Positions 37,675 through 46,018 of a stretch of 64,000 bases of DNA are shown here, piece after piece; the first letter of the stretch is position 1, and every line of letters starts with the position of its first letter. The stretch comes from an uncultured Alphaproteobacteria bacterium. GTDB lineage: Bacteria > Pseudomonadota > Alphaproteobacteria > Rs-D84. The stretch is from contig CALXMC010000002.1 of NCBI GenBank assembly GCA_944389385.1, forward strand, positions 1 through 64,000, given 5' to 3'. Both the position numbers and the translations under genes were made by a program. The notes below the pieces were generated by a model. It searched no databases, was not told where the DNA came from, and saw only the letters and a program-made list of their open reading frames with translations.

Positions 37675-39087
37675 ATGCTAGAATATTTACGTAATGCGGC
37701 GGACAAGCCGTTGGCAAAGATTTTAATTGGTATATTGGCTTTTTCATTCGTGGGGTGGGGCGTTGCAGAATGGATTTTTGGTGGCACCGCCAGTGATACT
37801 ACATTGGTACGTGTCGGGAATTCCGAAATCACCATCCAACAATTCAGTATGGAAAAATCACGTCTGTTATCAGAAATGTCGCGTGATGAACAACGTGAAA
37901 CGTATGCTGACCCTGTGTTGAGTCAGGCTTTGGATACGCGCGCTTTGTCAAATTTAACGACCCAGGCAATGGCCGACGAACGTGCGGCTGATTTGGGATT
38001 TGTTGTGTCTGATGCGCAAATTGCACGTGAAATTCGGGCGTTTCCTGAATTTCAAATCGATGGGCAATTTTCAACGTACGCATTTGATACCGTTTTAATG
38101 AACAGCGGTTATACCGAGGCCGCGTTCGCAGATGTTTTGCGGAAACAGGTTTTGCGCGGATATACACTGGGGGCGATGTCTGTGCCGGTGGCGGTGCCTG
38201 AATTCGCGGTTCGTGCTGTGTTTGATGCGCGGTATGCAGAACGCGAAATTAAATATGCGACCGTTGATTTCGACGATTTTGATGTGGAAACGCCGACCGA
38301 AGAACAATTGCGCGCGTTCTATGAACAAAATCCGCATGTCGTGCCTGAACAGCGGACTGTGTCGTACGTTATTGTTAATGCCGATATGGATGCGCCAGAT
38401 GAATATGATGCAGCGTACGAACGTGCAATCGCGGTCGAAGATGCAATTATCGGTGGGGAAACTATGGCAGATGCGGCGGATGCAAATGGCGCGAAATATG
38501 TTTCTTTGGGAACATTTGATGCGGGCAATCGGCCTGTGGATGAATTGCTGACCGATAATATGATGGTGCGCATTTTTGATATGGAGCAGGGCTTGGAAAG
38601 CGAGTTGATTGAAACCAAAAAGGGTTTTGTCATTGTTCGTGTTGATAATGTAATCCCATCGCATAATGCCGAATTTGATAAAATTCATGATGAATTGGTG
38701 GATGATTGGCGGCGCGCGGAACAGCGTAAACAAGCGTACGTTCGCGCGAATGAGTTGTTGGTGGGGTTAAATGAAAATGGCGAATTAGGTGGCGCAAAAA
38801 GTGTGACTGTTACACGGGCTGATGGCGCGCCGTTGGAATTATTGTCTGCGGCTTTTTCAGGCGAAATTGGGGCAAATTCGATTGTAAATGGTGCAGATTC
38901 ATTTTATGTTTTGCACATAGGTGCAGAAGTAATGCCAGATGTTGATGATAAAAAATTGGCTGAAATTCGTGATGAATTGGAAGCGTTGGGTAATAATAAT
39001 ATCACGGATGATTATAACGAATTTTTATCGCGTGAATATCCGGTTAAGGTAAACGAGAAAGTATATAATCGTTTCTTTGCAAAATAA
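37675..39087 (+). CDS. PpiD/SurA-type periplasmic folding chaperone
   Basis: The 470-residue protein has one N-terminal membrane anchor (residues 16-35, with the KILIGILAFSFVGWGVAEWI stretch). A SurA-N-like chaperone region (VGNSEITIQQF, then FQIDGQFSTYAFDTVL) and a region in the parvulin position follow. The RNADKPLAK-type start and tpiA divergence match alphaproteobacterial PpiD-like proteins. Such proteins help newly exported proteins fold, relevant to the disulfide-rich clients here. Whether the parvulin domain is enzymatically active cannot be judged. Confidence 0.88.
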   Translation: MLEYLRNAADKPLAKILIGILAFSFVGWGVAEWIFGGTASDTTLVRVGNSEITIQQFSMEKSRLLSEMSRDEQRETYADPVLSQALDTRALSNLTTQAMADERAADLGFVVSDAQIAREIRAFPEFQIDGQFSTYAFDTVLMNSGYTEAAFADVLRKQVLRGYTLGAMSVPVAVPEFAVRAVFDARYAEREIKYATVDFDDFDVETPTEEQLRAFYEQNPHVVPEQRTVSYVIVNADMDAPDEYDAAYERAIAVEDAIIGGETMADAADANGAKYVSLGTFDAGNRPVDELLTDNMMVRIFDMEQGLESELIETKKGFVIVRVDNVIPSHNAEFDKIHDELVDDWRRAEQRKQAYVRANELLVGLNENGELGGAKSVTVTRADGAPLELLSAAFSGEIGANSIVNGADSFYVLHIGAEVMPDVDDKKLAEIRDELEALGNNNITDDYNEFLSREYPVKVNEKVYNRFFAK

Positions 39088-39112
39088 AAAACGGGGCGAT
39101 GCCCCGTTTTTT
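39085..39112. terminator. Bidirectional terminator
   Basis: CGGGGC-GAT-GCCCCG with A-run before and T-run after, between convergent genes. Confidence 0.85.
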
Positions 39113-40349
39113 ATGACAATTTGTGAATTACCAATCCACTGCGCAATTTCGGTTCAAACCATGTCGTTTTTGGCGGCATGATGTTGCCTGTGTCTGCGAT
39201 GTCAATGATTTGGCGCATTGTGACAGGGTACAACGCAAACGCCACGGCCATTTCGCCGGAATCTACACGTTTTTGCAATTCGCCCAATCCGCGTATGCCA
39301 CCAACGAAATCGATACGTTTGCTTGTGCGCAGGTCGCCCAAGTTCAATATTTTATCAAATACCAAATTGGACAATACCGTCACGTCCAAAACACCAATCG
39401 GATCACCGTCGTTGTATGTGCCGGGTTTGGCGGTCAAAGAATACCATTTGCCGTCCAAGTACATGCCAAAGTTATGTAATTTATTCGGCTTGTAAATTTC
39501 AGTGCCCATTTCGGTGACTTCAAACGATTCGCGCAATTTGTCCAAAAATTCAGCGGGCGTCAATCCGTTCAAATCACGAACAACGCGGTTGTAATCGATA
39601 ACGTGCAACTGGCTTTCTGGGAAAATTACAGCCAAGAAATAGTTATATTCTTCGTTACCGGTGTGATTTGGATTTTGTTCGCGCTTTTCCGCGCCAACGC
39701 GTGCGGCGGCCGCAGTTCTGTGATGGCCGTCTGCAACGTACAGGGCAGGTATGTCGCGGAAAATTTCCGTTATGCGATTTATAATTGCATCATCGTCGAT
39801 TTTCCAAAAAGTGTGACCAAATCCGTCGGGTGCAACAAAGTCATATTCTGGTTCGTGCGATGCAACGTAATCAGATATGATTTTGTTCATTTCTGCAACG
39901 TCCGGGTATGCAAAGAATACAGGTTCCAAATTCGCGTTTTGAATACGAACGTGAATCATGCGGTCGTCTTCTTTGTCTTTACGGGTTAATTCGTGTTTTT
40001 TGATCTTGCCGGTCATATAATCATCCACGTTTGCGGCGGCAACCAAACCGTACTGGGTGCGACCGTCCATTGTTTGTGCATAGATGTAATACATTTCTTT
40101 GTCATCTTGGACCAACCAACCGCGTTCTTGCCACAGTTTGAAATTTTCAACCGCTTTGTCATAGACGGGTTGTGAATGTTCGTCCGCAATCGGATCAAAA
40201 TCGATTTCTGGTTTGATAATATGCAGTAATGATTTTTCGCCGGCTTCGGATTTAGCCTCGGCCGAGTTCAGAACGTCATACGGGCGTGACGCAACATCCG
40301 CCGCCAATTCACGTGGTGGGCGAACACCTGCAAATGGTTTGATTTTCAT
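39111..40349 (-). CDS. DUF1015 family protein
   Basis: The 412-residue cytosolic protein begins MKIKPFAGVRPPRELAADVA and contains the family hallmark YVADGHHRTAAA near residue 205, as well as RPYDVLN near residue 22. This matches the widespread uncharacterised DUF1015 family, described as ParB-like or kinase-like in places but without settled function. AAGGAG precedes the ATG at 9 bases. It is convergent with the PpiD-like gene. Confidence 0.92.
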   Translation of the reverse strand: MKIKPFAGVRPPRELAADVASRPYDVLNSAEAKSEAGEKSLLHIIKPEIDFDPIADEHSQPVYDKAVENFKLWQERGWLVQDDKEMYYIYAQTMDGRTQYGLVAAANVDDYMTGKIKKHELTRKDKEDDRMIHVRIQNANLEPVFFAYPDVAEMNKIISDYVASHEPEYDFVAPDGFGHTFWKIDDDAIINRITEIFRDIPALYVADGHHRTAAAARVGAEKREQNPNHTGNEEYNYFLAVIFPESQLHVIDYNRVVRDLNGLTPAEFLDKLRESFEVTEMGTEIYKPNKLHNFGMYLDGKWYSLTAKPGTYNDGDPIGVLDVTVLSNLVFDKILNLGDLRTSKRIDFVGGIRGLGELQKRVDSGEMAVAFALYPVTMRQIIDIADTGNIMPPKTTWFEPKLRSGLVIHKLS

Positions 40350-40421
40350 GATATGATTCTCCTTGTGTTATTTATAAGGCCTGTTAATTATATACCTATA
40401 AAAACAAAAGGCAAATAAAGT

Positions 40422-41510
40422 TCATCGATCGATTTGTGCCGGGATAATCGTTTCTGATTTCGTGGCGTCCAATGGGTGCGATTGGAATTTAATCGTTGCG
40501 AAATCTATGTTTGATAAATCCAATTCGCGTATCGTGCGATTGTACATAGTGTGATAATATATCACGCGGTTGCGCATATCGTTCGCAATTGTCCATTGTG
40601 TCGCAGACGGCATATTAACCGGTGCGTCACCCGGCGCAAATTCAGTTCCCAGTGGTACGTCAAAATTATTCAGAATATGAAATGCCTGCATTGCTGCATC
40701 AAATGTGGTTTCTTGTTTTATCGAGTAAGTCTGTAAAAATGCGGCGCGAACGAATCGCGATGGCGGGGTGAAATCACCCGGCAGCCCCAACAAACCTGAA
40801 CCTGTACCAAATGCCCGCAGTGTTATCGGACCGAATTTTACCGGTCCCGCCGCGCCCGGCGCCAAATTTACATAGTTGTTCAGATTTTTTAATTGCCATG
40901 GATATTCGGGCGAATTTGCCAATACGCCCAGTTGGCTGTCATACACGTTGGCGACGCCATCGACAAATTCAATGATGATTTGTTTGCCTGATGGTTCGGT
41001 TACGCGCCAATGCGCGGTGGATGCACGTGGATCTATGCTTGCCACGCGAATGTTTTTGATTGCAGATTTAACCTGATCCACGGTGGAAAAGCGCGACAGA
41101 ATCCATGATACCAATTGAAAATCTGATATAGTATTTGCATTGTCGTTCGCGTCGTACGGTGGGTATTCGCCGTATCCTGGGAAATAAAACAGACCCGCCG
41201 ACAGGCCGGCTTCGTTCATGCCGTCAACCACCCAATCGGGGCGAACCACCGCCAATCCGACATAGCCATACATGCTGGAAAAAGTCATGCCGCCAGTTTT
41301 GCCGCCCGGTAACATAGATTGTTGGACATATCCGCGTGGGACGATTGTGTAAAGATTGTCCATCTCGGATTCGCCCCATTCAATCGTGCGTGCGGCAACA
41401 ACACCGCCGTCATTTGCAGTCAGGGTAATACCCGTACAGGCATCCGCCCCGTGTGCGCCAATAATGCCGATAATCACGGCCAGCGCAGGTAAAATCTCTC
41501 TCGGTTTCAT
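40422..41510 (-). CDS. Choloylglycine hydrolase family (bile salt hydrolase / penicillin acylase type), exported
   Basis: From the ATG at 41510 the product has 362 residues: a signal-like N-terminus (MKPREILPALAVIIGIIGAH) then GADA before Cys25. In this Ntn-hydrolase family the Cys becomes the N-terminal nucleophile, so signal cleavage could expose it. The motifs CTGITLTANDGG, ART-I-E-W, DGMNEAGLSAGLFYFPGY and ANSPEYPWQLKNLNNY are family hallmarks. A Glu replaces the usual Asp in the R-x-x-D region. Substrate (bile salt, penicillin V or acyl-homoserine lactone) cannot be settled. The frame extends to 41666 through a tRNA gene, so the longer start is rejected. No clear ribosome binding site. 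Confidence 0.88.
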   Translation of the reverse strand: MKPREILPALAVIIGIIGAHGADACTGITLTANDGGVVAARTIEWGESEMDNLYTIVPRGYVQQSMLPGGKTGGMTFSSMYGYVGLAVVRPDWVVDGMNEAGLSAGLFYFPGYGEYPPYDANDNANTISDFQLVSWILSRFSTVDQVKSAIKNIRVASIDPRASTAHWRVTEPSGKQIIIEFVDGVANVYDSQLGVLANSPEYPWQLKNLNNYVNLAPGAAGPVKFGPITLRAFGTGSGLLGLPGDFTPPSRFVRAAFLQTYSIKQETTFDAAMQAFHILNNFDVPLGTEFAPGDAPVNMPSATQWTIANDMRNRVIYYHTMYNRTIRELDLSNIDFATIKFQSHPLDATKSETIIPAQIDR

Positions 41511-41572
41511 GATTGGATTGTGGCACAGTTTGAAATATTTTTCCACAGGAAACATGTCGGAAAATATACAAA

Positions 41573-41605
41573 TAAAAAAAATACCCCGGCGGGGTGTTTT
41601 TTTAT
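41573..41605 (-). terminator. Terminator after tRNA-Gln
   Basis: On the minus strand ACCCC-GCC-GGGGT is followed by eight T. Confidence 0.8.
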
Positions 41606-41606
41606 T

Positions 41607-41680
41607 TGGTTGGGGCACACGGACTCGAACCGCGATATACAGAGTCAGAGTCTGCTGTTCTACCATTAAACTATGCCCCA
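41607..41680 (-). tRNA. tRNA-Gln (anticodon CUG)
   Basis: On the minus strand a full cloverleaf folds. The acceptor is TGGGGCA/TGCCCCA with A73 and encoded CCA. The D-arm is GTTT/GAAC. The anticodon stem is GCAGA/TCTGT with loop CTCTGAC (anticodon CTG), the variable loop ATAT, and the T-arm CGCGG/CCGTG. Pairing is complete with a few G-T wobbles. Length including CCA is 74. Confidence 0.95.
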
Positions 41681-41917
41681 GTCGTGCGGGGTATTATACA
41701 TTATTATGCGACATTTGCAATCTATTTTTTTATTTGATTTGGTTGTTATATTACATGCAATTTTTTGTGAAAACGACCGTCATTTCCGTTTGGATTGGCG
41801 GTATATTTTTTTTGGGAATTTTTTCAAAATAATTTTTGTTGCAACTTTTTCCCCATGTGGTACCGTGGGTGTACAGAAGGGTTTTGTACAATAAAAAACT
41901 AGAAAAAAGGAGAAAGT

Positions 41918-44900
41918 ATGTCAGCATACAAGCATTTGACAGATTTGCTGAAAATCTGTTCTGTGTTGCCGGCGTTGGCAATTATGCCTGCGGTTGCGGC
42001 TGAAACTTCAAATGATCCGAATAAAGTTGGGCAATGGTCGGGTAATGAATATATAGAAGAAGAGAATGTAAAACGTGGTGGCGGTGTGTTGAAATTGGCC
42101 ACTGGCGATACATATCAGAATGATTATATCCAGGCCGGTTTGGTAAGTGGAAATTCCATATCTGTGACCAAGACAGGTGGTGGAGTAGCTAATGATGTTT
42201 ATGCCCAAGGTTCTGTGTTGTACAGCCATGGTTCGTTGGGTGGTATCAGCGGTACTTTCAAAAACAACAGCGTGAATACATCTGCGGCTGAACGCGGCAA
42301 AGCGTCCGCCAATGGTGGTGCTTTTGCTTTGTATGCGGGGACGGATATAAAATCTATTTCTGGGGATTTTATTGGTAATAGCGCGACGTCAAAAGTTGAT
42401 GGTGGAAAGTATTCTGATAAAAACAACCAAGTATCCGCAGGTGGTGGCGCAATACATATCGAGGGTCAGTATGGTAACAAAGCAGTAAGTATCGGCGAAA
42501 TCGATGGCGATTTTACTTCCAATTCTGCCAATGGTGATGCGTATGCCAATGGTGGTGCAATTTATATCAAGGGCGGTGCTGATCGTGAAGGTAATTCCGG
42601 GTTTGCCGTTACTGTCGGTATGATTGACGGTGATTTTTCCAGAAATTCGGTTACTGCAACTGCGGACAAGGGTGCGTTTGTTGCCGAAGCTTATATGAAA
42701 AACTCGACCGGTGGCGCTGTTTCCATCAAAGAAGAAAATGGTGGTGCTGCGACTGTCACAATTGACGGCGATTTTGAATATAACACGGTAACAACAAATG
42801 CAACAAATGCGTTTGGTGGTGCGATTTATAATGAAGGCACATTGACACTGGCAGACAGTGATTTTACGTATAACAAGGCTGCATCAACCAGTGGTGACAG
42901 TCGCGGTGGTGCGATTTATAATGCCGCAACGAATGCCAAAGGCGATACCGTCGCGGGTTCTGTGACCATAAACGGTGATGTTGATATTATTGGTAACTCG
43001 GCCGGTTGGGGCGGTGCGATTTGGAATGAAGGTGAATTGGTTTTCGACAATAAGGGCCAACAGGTTACATTCGGTGGTAACAGCGCAACAGCCGGGAATG
43101 CCGGTGGTGGCGCGATTTATAACATTGGTTCCATCGGTACATTGTCGCACATGTTGTTCCAAGGCAACAGTGCCGACATGGGTGGTGCGATAAATAATGG
43201 GTGGTTTGAGGGTAAAGGTGGCCAAATCGAAACCATAACCAATTCATTCTTTGTCGGAAATGTTGGTAAAAACGGTGGTGCAATACGCAGTAATTCTCAT
43301 ATTGGCAGCATTACCGGTGTTCGATTTGAACGTAATGTTTCGGCAAATGGTGGCGCATTATGGAACGGATCGCTTGCTGATCTTAACAAAATAGACGGTG
43401 TTCAATTTTTGTATAATGCCGCAACGGCAAGTGGTAAGGGCGACAGACAAGGTGGTGCAATTACCAATGGTGGTGTAATTACTTTGGTTTCAAACACGAA
43501 CTTTATTGGTAACCAAGCCGGTGATATTGGTGGCGCAATTGCCAATGATGTATCCCAGGCAGGTAAAACACCAACAATAACATTACAAAATGTCTTGTTT
43601 GATTCCAATTCAGCCGGGAAAAATGGTGGTGCCATCCACAATGTCAGTGGCAGTGTTGTTAACCTGATGGGTAACAATACGTTCGTGAATAATTTTGCGG
43701 GCGGTGTTGCCAATGATATTCATAACTTGGGGACGCTGAATATCAAGGGTGGTGTAACAACCATGACCGGCGGTATTACGGGTGATGGTGGTGTGCTGAC
43801 CATTTCTGGTGGTGCAATTTTGGATATCGGCACCGCGTCAATCCAACAGTCTTCAATTAAATTTGACGGCGAAGGCGGTAAATTGTTTGCATCGTTGGTA
43901 AATGAGGACTATTATTCAAAATTGTTGGTTGATTCTATCGAAGGTGATGCAGATATTACGCTGAAGATAGGTTCTGTTGGCGAATATGATGTCTTTGGTA
44001 AAGATGGTGTGACAAGTATAACATTTAACCACGGTAATTTGTTCAATGTCACAACGTCCGATGACAATAAAGTAATCGTTACCACCAAAGACGTGGCGAC
44101 TGTCGCCAAGGATAATGGTTTGGCAAACGAATCGGCGGCTGTTTTGGTTGGATTGGCAAACAGTGGTAACAACGCTATGAACGCTATGGCAATCCGCGCG
44201 CAAGATGCGTTAAAAGAGCAGGGCGGTGCCCAGTATGTCCAGGCGGAAGCCAAAAAATTACTGCCCCAGGATACGCCAGTTGCGCAATCGGTTGCATCGT
44301 CTGCACAAAGCCAAGTGTTGTCTTTGGCGGCGGGACGTATGTCCGGTAATGCGCTGGTTGGACGCAGCGGTGGTGATGCGGCCAATATGGATTACGGCGT
44401 ATGGGCCCAGGGCTTGATGAACCATTCGAAATATGCCGATAAGTTCAGTGGCGATACATACGGCGTTGCCGTTGGTGCGGATGCGTTGATTAACGGTAAA
44501 TACACCGTTGGTATCGGTTATGCGTATAACGAAACTGATATCGATGCAACGCATGATATGTCAATCGACAGCAGCAGTTTGTTCGTGTATGGCCAGTATA
44601 AGCCAACGCAATGGTATATTAACGCCGCGTTGAACTATACAATGGCGAATTACGAAGAAAGTGGCGTTGCATTCGATAGGGCGTTCGATTCATATAAATA
44701 TGATGTCGATTCGTTTGGTGGGCAAATCATGACTGGATACGATTTTGCATCTGGTTTAACGCCCGAGGTTGGCGCACGTTACCTGCATATCGCGACCGAT
44801 GATTATAACAACGGTTTCAATGTTGAAAACGAAGATACAAATTATCTGACCGGTGTTGCAGGATTGAAATATGCGTTCGAAATCGAATCGGATGCACGGT

Positions 44901-45154
44901 TGAAATTCCGTCCAGAAATCCGTGCCGCCGCGACATACGATTTCTTGTCGGATGAAGCGGTAACCACCGTTACAATCCCGGGTGCCAGTGCGTACGTGCT
45001 GAATGGTGAACGGTTGTCTCGGTTCGGTGGGGAATTCGGTATCGGATTGTCCGCGCTGTACGAAGGATGGGAAATTTCTGTGAATTACGATTTGGATTTG
45101 CACGAAGATTACACATCCCAGACAGGTATGCTGAAATTCAGATATAACTTCTGA
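41918..45154 (+). CDS. Pmp-like autotransporter (GGAI/FxxN repeats)
   Basis: The 1078-residue protein has a signal peptide ending AVAA. A passenger of about 700 residues carries roughly a dozen G-G-A-[IL] motifs, each close to an F-x-x-N (for example FTYNKAASTSG before GGAIYN, FVGNVGKNGGAI, FIGNQAGDIGGAI). These are the repeats of chlamydial polymorphic membrane proteins, which fold as a beta-helix. The C-terminal roughly 270 residues are an autotransporter barrel ending in LKFRYNF, the terminal Phe typical of Bam substrates. AAAAAGGAGAAAG precedes the ATG. It is probably an adhesin or surface antigen. Confidence 0.93.
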   Translation: MSAYKHLTDLLKICSVLPALAIMPAVAAETSNDPNKVGQWSGNEYIEEENVKRGGGVLKLATGDTYQNDYIQAGLVSGNSISVTKTGGGVANDVYAQGSVLYSHGSLGGISGTFKNNSVNTSAAERGKASANGGAFALYAGTDIKSISGDFIGNSATSKVDGGKYSDKNNQVSAGGGAIHIEGQYGNKAVSIGEIDGDFTSNSANGDAYANGGAIYIKGGADREGNSGFAVTVGMIDGDFSRNSVTATADKGAFVAEAYMKNSTGGAVSIKEENGGAATVTIDGDFEYNTVTTNATNAFGGAIYNEGTLTLADSDFTYNKAASTSGDSRGGAIYNAATNAKGDTVAGSVTINGDVDIIGNSAGWGGAIWNEGELVFDNKGQQVTFGGNSATAGNAGGGAIYNIGSIGTLSHMLFQGNSADMGGAINNGWFEGKGGQIETITNSFFVGNVGKNGGAIRSNSHIGSITGVRFERNVSANGGALWNGSLADLNKIDGVQFLYNAATASGKGDRQGGAITNGGVITLVSNTNFIGNQAGDIGGAIANDVSQAGKTPTITLQNVLFDSNSAGKNGGAIHNVSGSVVNLMGNNTFVNNFAGGVANDIHNLGTLNIKGGVTTMTGGITGDGGVLTISGGAILDIGTASIQQSSIKFDGEGGKLFASLVNEDYYSKLLVDSIEGDADITLKIGSVGEYDVFGKDGVTSITFNHGNLFNVTTSDDNKVIVTTKDVATVAKDNGLANESAAVLVGLANSGNNAMNAMAIRAQDALKEQGGAQYVQAEAKKLLPQDTPVAQSVASSAQSQVLSLAAGRMSGNALVGRSGGDAANMDYGVWAQGLMNHSKYADKFSGDTYGVAVGADALINGKYTVGIGYAYNETDIDATHDMSIDSSSLFVYGQYKPTQWYINAALNYTMANYEESGVAFDRAFDSYKYDVDSFGGQIMTGYDFASGLTPEVGARYLHIATDDYNNGFNVENEDTNYLTGVAGLKYAFEIESDARLKFRPEIRAAATYDFLSDEAVTTVTIPGASAYVLNGERLSRFGGEFGIGLSALYEGWEISVNYDLDLHEDYTSQTGMLKFRYNF

Positions 45155-45168
45155 TGATGGTATGCAAA

Positions 45169-45199
45169 TAAAAATCCCCCAATCGGGGGATTTTTTTTA
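45169..45199 (+). terminator. Terminator after the Pmp-like gene
   Basis: TCCCCC-AATC-GGGGGA followed by eight T. Confidence 0.8.
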
Positions 45200-45225
45200 T
45201 CGTTTTTTTTATATTTTTTTTATTT

Positions 45226-45930
45226 TTAATCTTTGAAATAAATGTCACGTTGCGATTCGGATTTGGATTCCATTTCGTCAAACAATTTATCCGCCGCACG
45301 TTCATCAGCCGGTGCATTCCCAGATGCCATGGTGTAATCCGCACCGTTTAATAAAATCAAACGACTGGGCATGACGTCGTCGCCATTGCATTCAATATAA
45401 TACTGGGCGGCGTCGTAATATTTTCCATAGCAATTATTATTTATTGCAGCAACGTATCCATATTCAGCCAACTGGGCGCATGTTGGTTGTGCGCCATAAG
45501 TGATTTCACCGTTCTGCATATATTCATCCGGGTTATCCAAAATGCCGTTACACCAAACACGGGTGTATTCGCCGTTAATCATTGCCATCGCGCCGTTTTC
45601 AGTTGTTTTGCGTACGCCAAAGCAATCGCCATCCAAGATATTTGTGTCAAAATCTGCATTTATTCCAGTTCCGTTTTTAATATCGTCGCGTCCCATCGCA
45701 ACTGGATAAGTGCCACCGGACTTTAACGCTTCGGGACAAATCAGTTTCATGCCCCAACATTCGGCACCACTGTCCCATTCTTCGGGTTCATATCCAATAC
45801 CCATGGATGTATAACAATCAGTCGGATCCAATTTACAGACAGTTGGTTGTTCCCACCAATTTGTTACAGCGCCCGCCATGCCCGGCGCAAACGACAAACA
45901 CAGTACAGAAATGGTAAATATTTTTTTCAT
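45226..45930 (-). CDS. Exported cysteine-containing protein, unknown
   Basis: The 234-residue protein has a signal peptide ending MAGA. About ten cysteines are spread over the mature part (PTVCKLDPTDC, GAECWGMKLIC, GDCFGV, PTCAQL, NNCYGKYY). The C-terminus is acidic and charged. It lies 88 bases downstream of the 851-residue family member and is probably cotranscribed. No family is recognised. GAGAAGGAAAA precedes the ATG. Confidence 0.83.
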   Translation of the reverse strand: MKKIFTISVLCLSFAPGMAGAVTNWWEQPTVCKLDPTDCYTSMGIGYEPEEWDSGAECWGMKLICPEALKSGGTYPVAMGRDDIKNGTGINADFDTNILDGDCFGVRKTTENGAMAMINGEYTRVWCNGILDNPDEYMQNGEITYGAQPTCAQLAEYGYVAAINNNCYGKYYDAAQYYIECNGDDVMPSRLILLNGADYTMASGNAPADERAADKLFDEMESKSESQRDIYFKD

Positions 45931-46018
45931 TTTTCCTTCTCTTCTCTCTGAGATTCTATCAAAAATTTTTATCTATGGCAACAGATAAACGCTGGGTCGT
46001 TTTACACAGTTGTTTATT

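Noticed and set aside
41511-41666. N-terminal extension of the choloylglycine hydrolase frame
   Set aside because: It runs through the tRNA-Gln gene and its terminator; the ATG at 41510 gives a signal peptide directly before the nucleophile Cys.
41681-41917. Small frame (41673-41894) upstream of the Pmp-like gene
   Set aside because: It overlaps the tRNA and the promoter region, has no ribosome binding site and an unlikely composition; the space is best read as promoter and leader.
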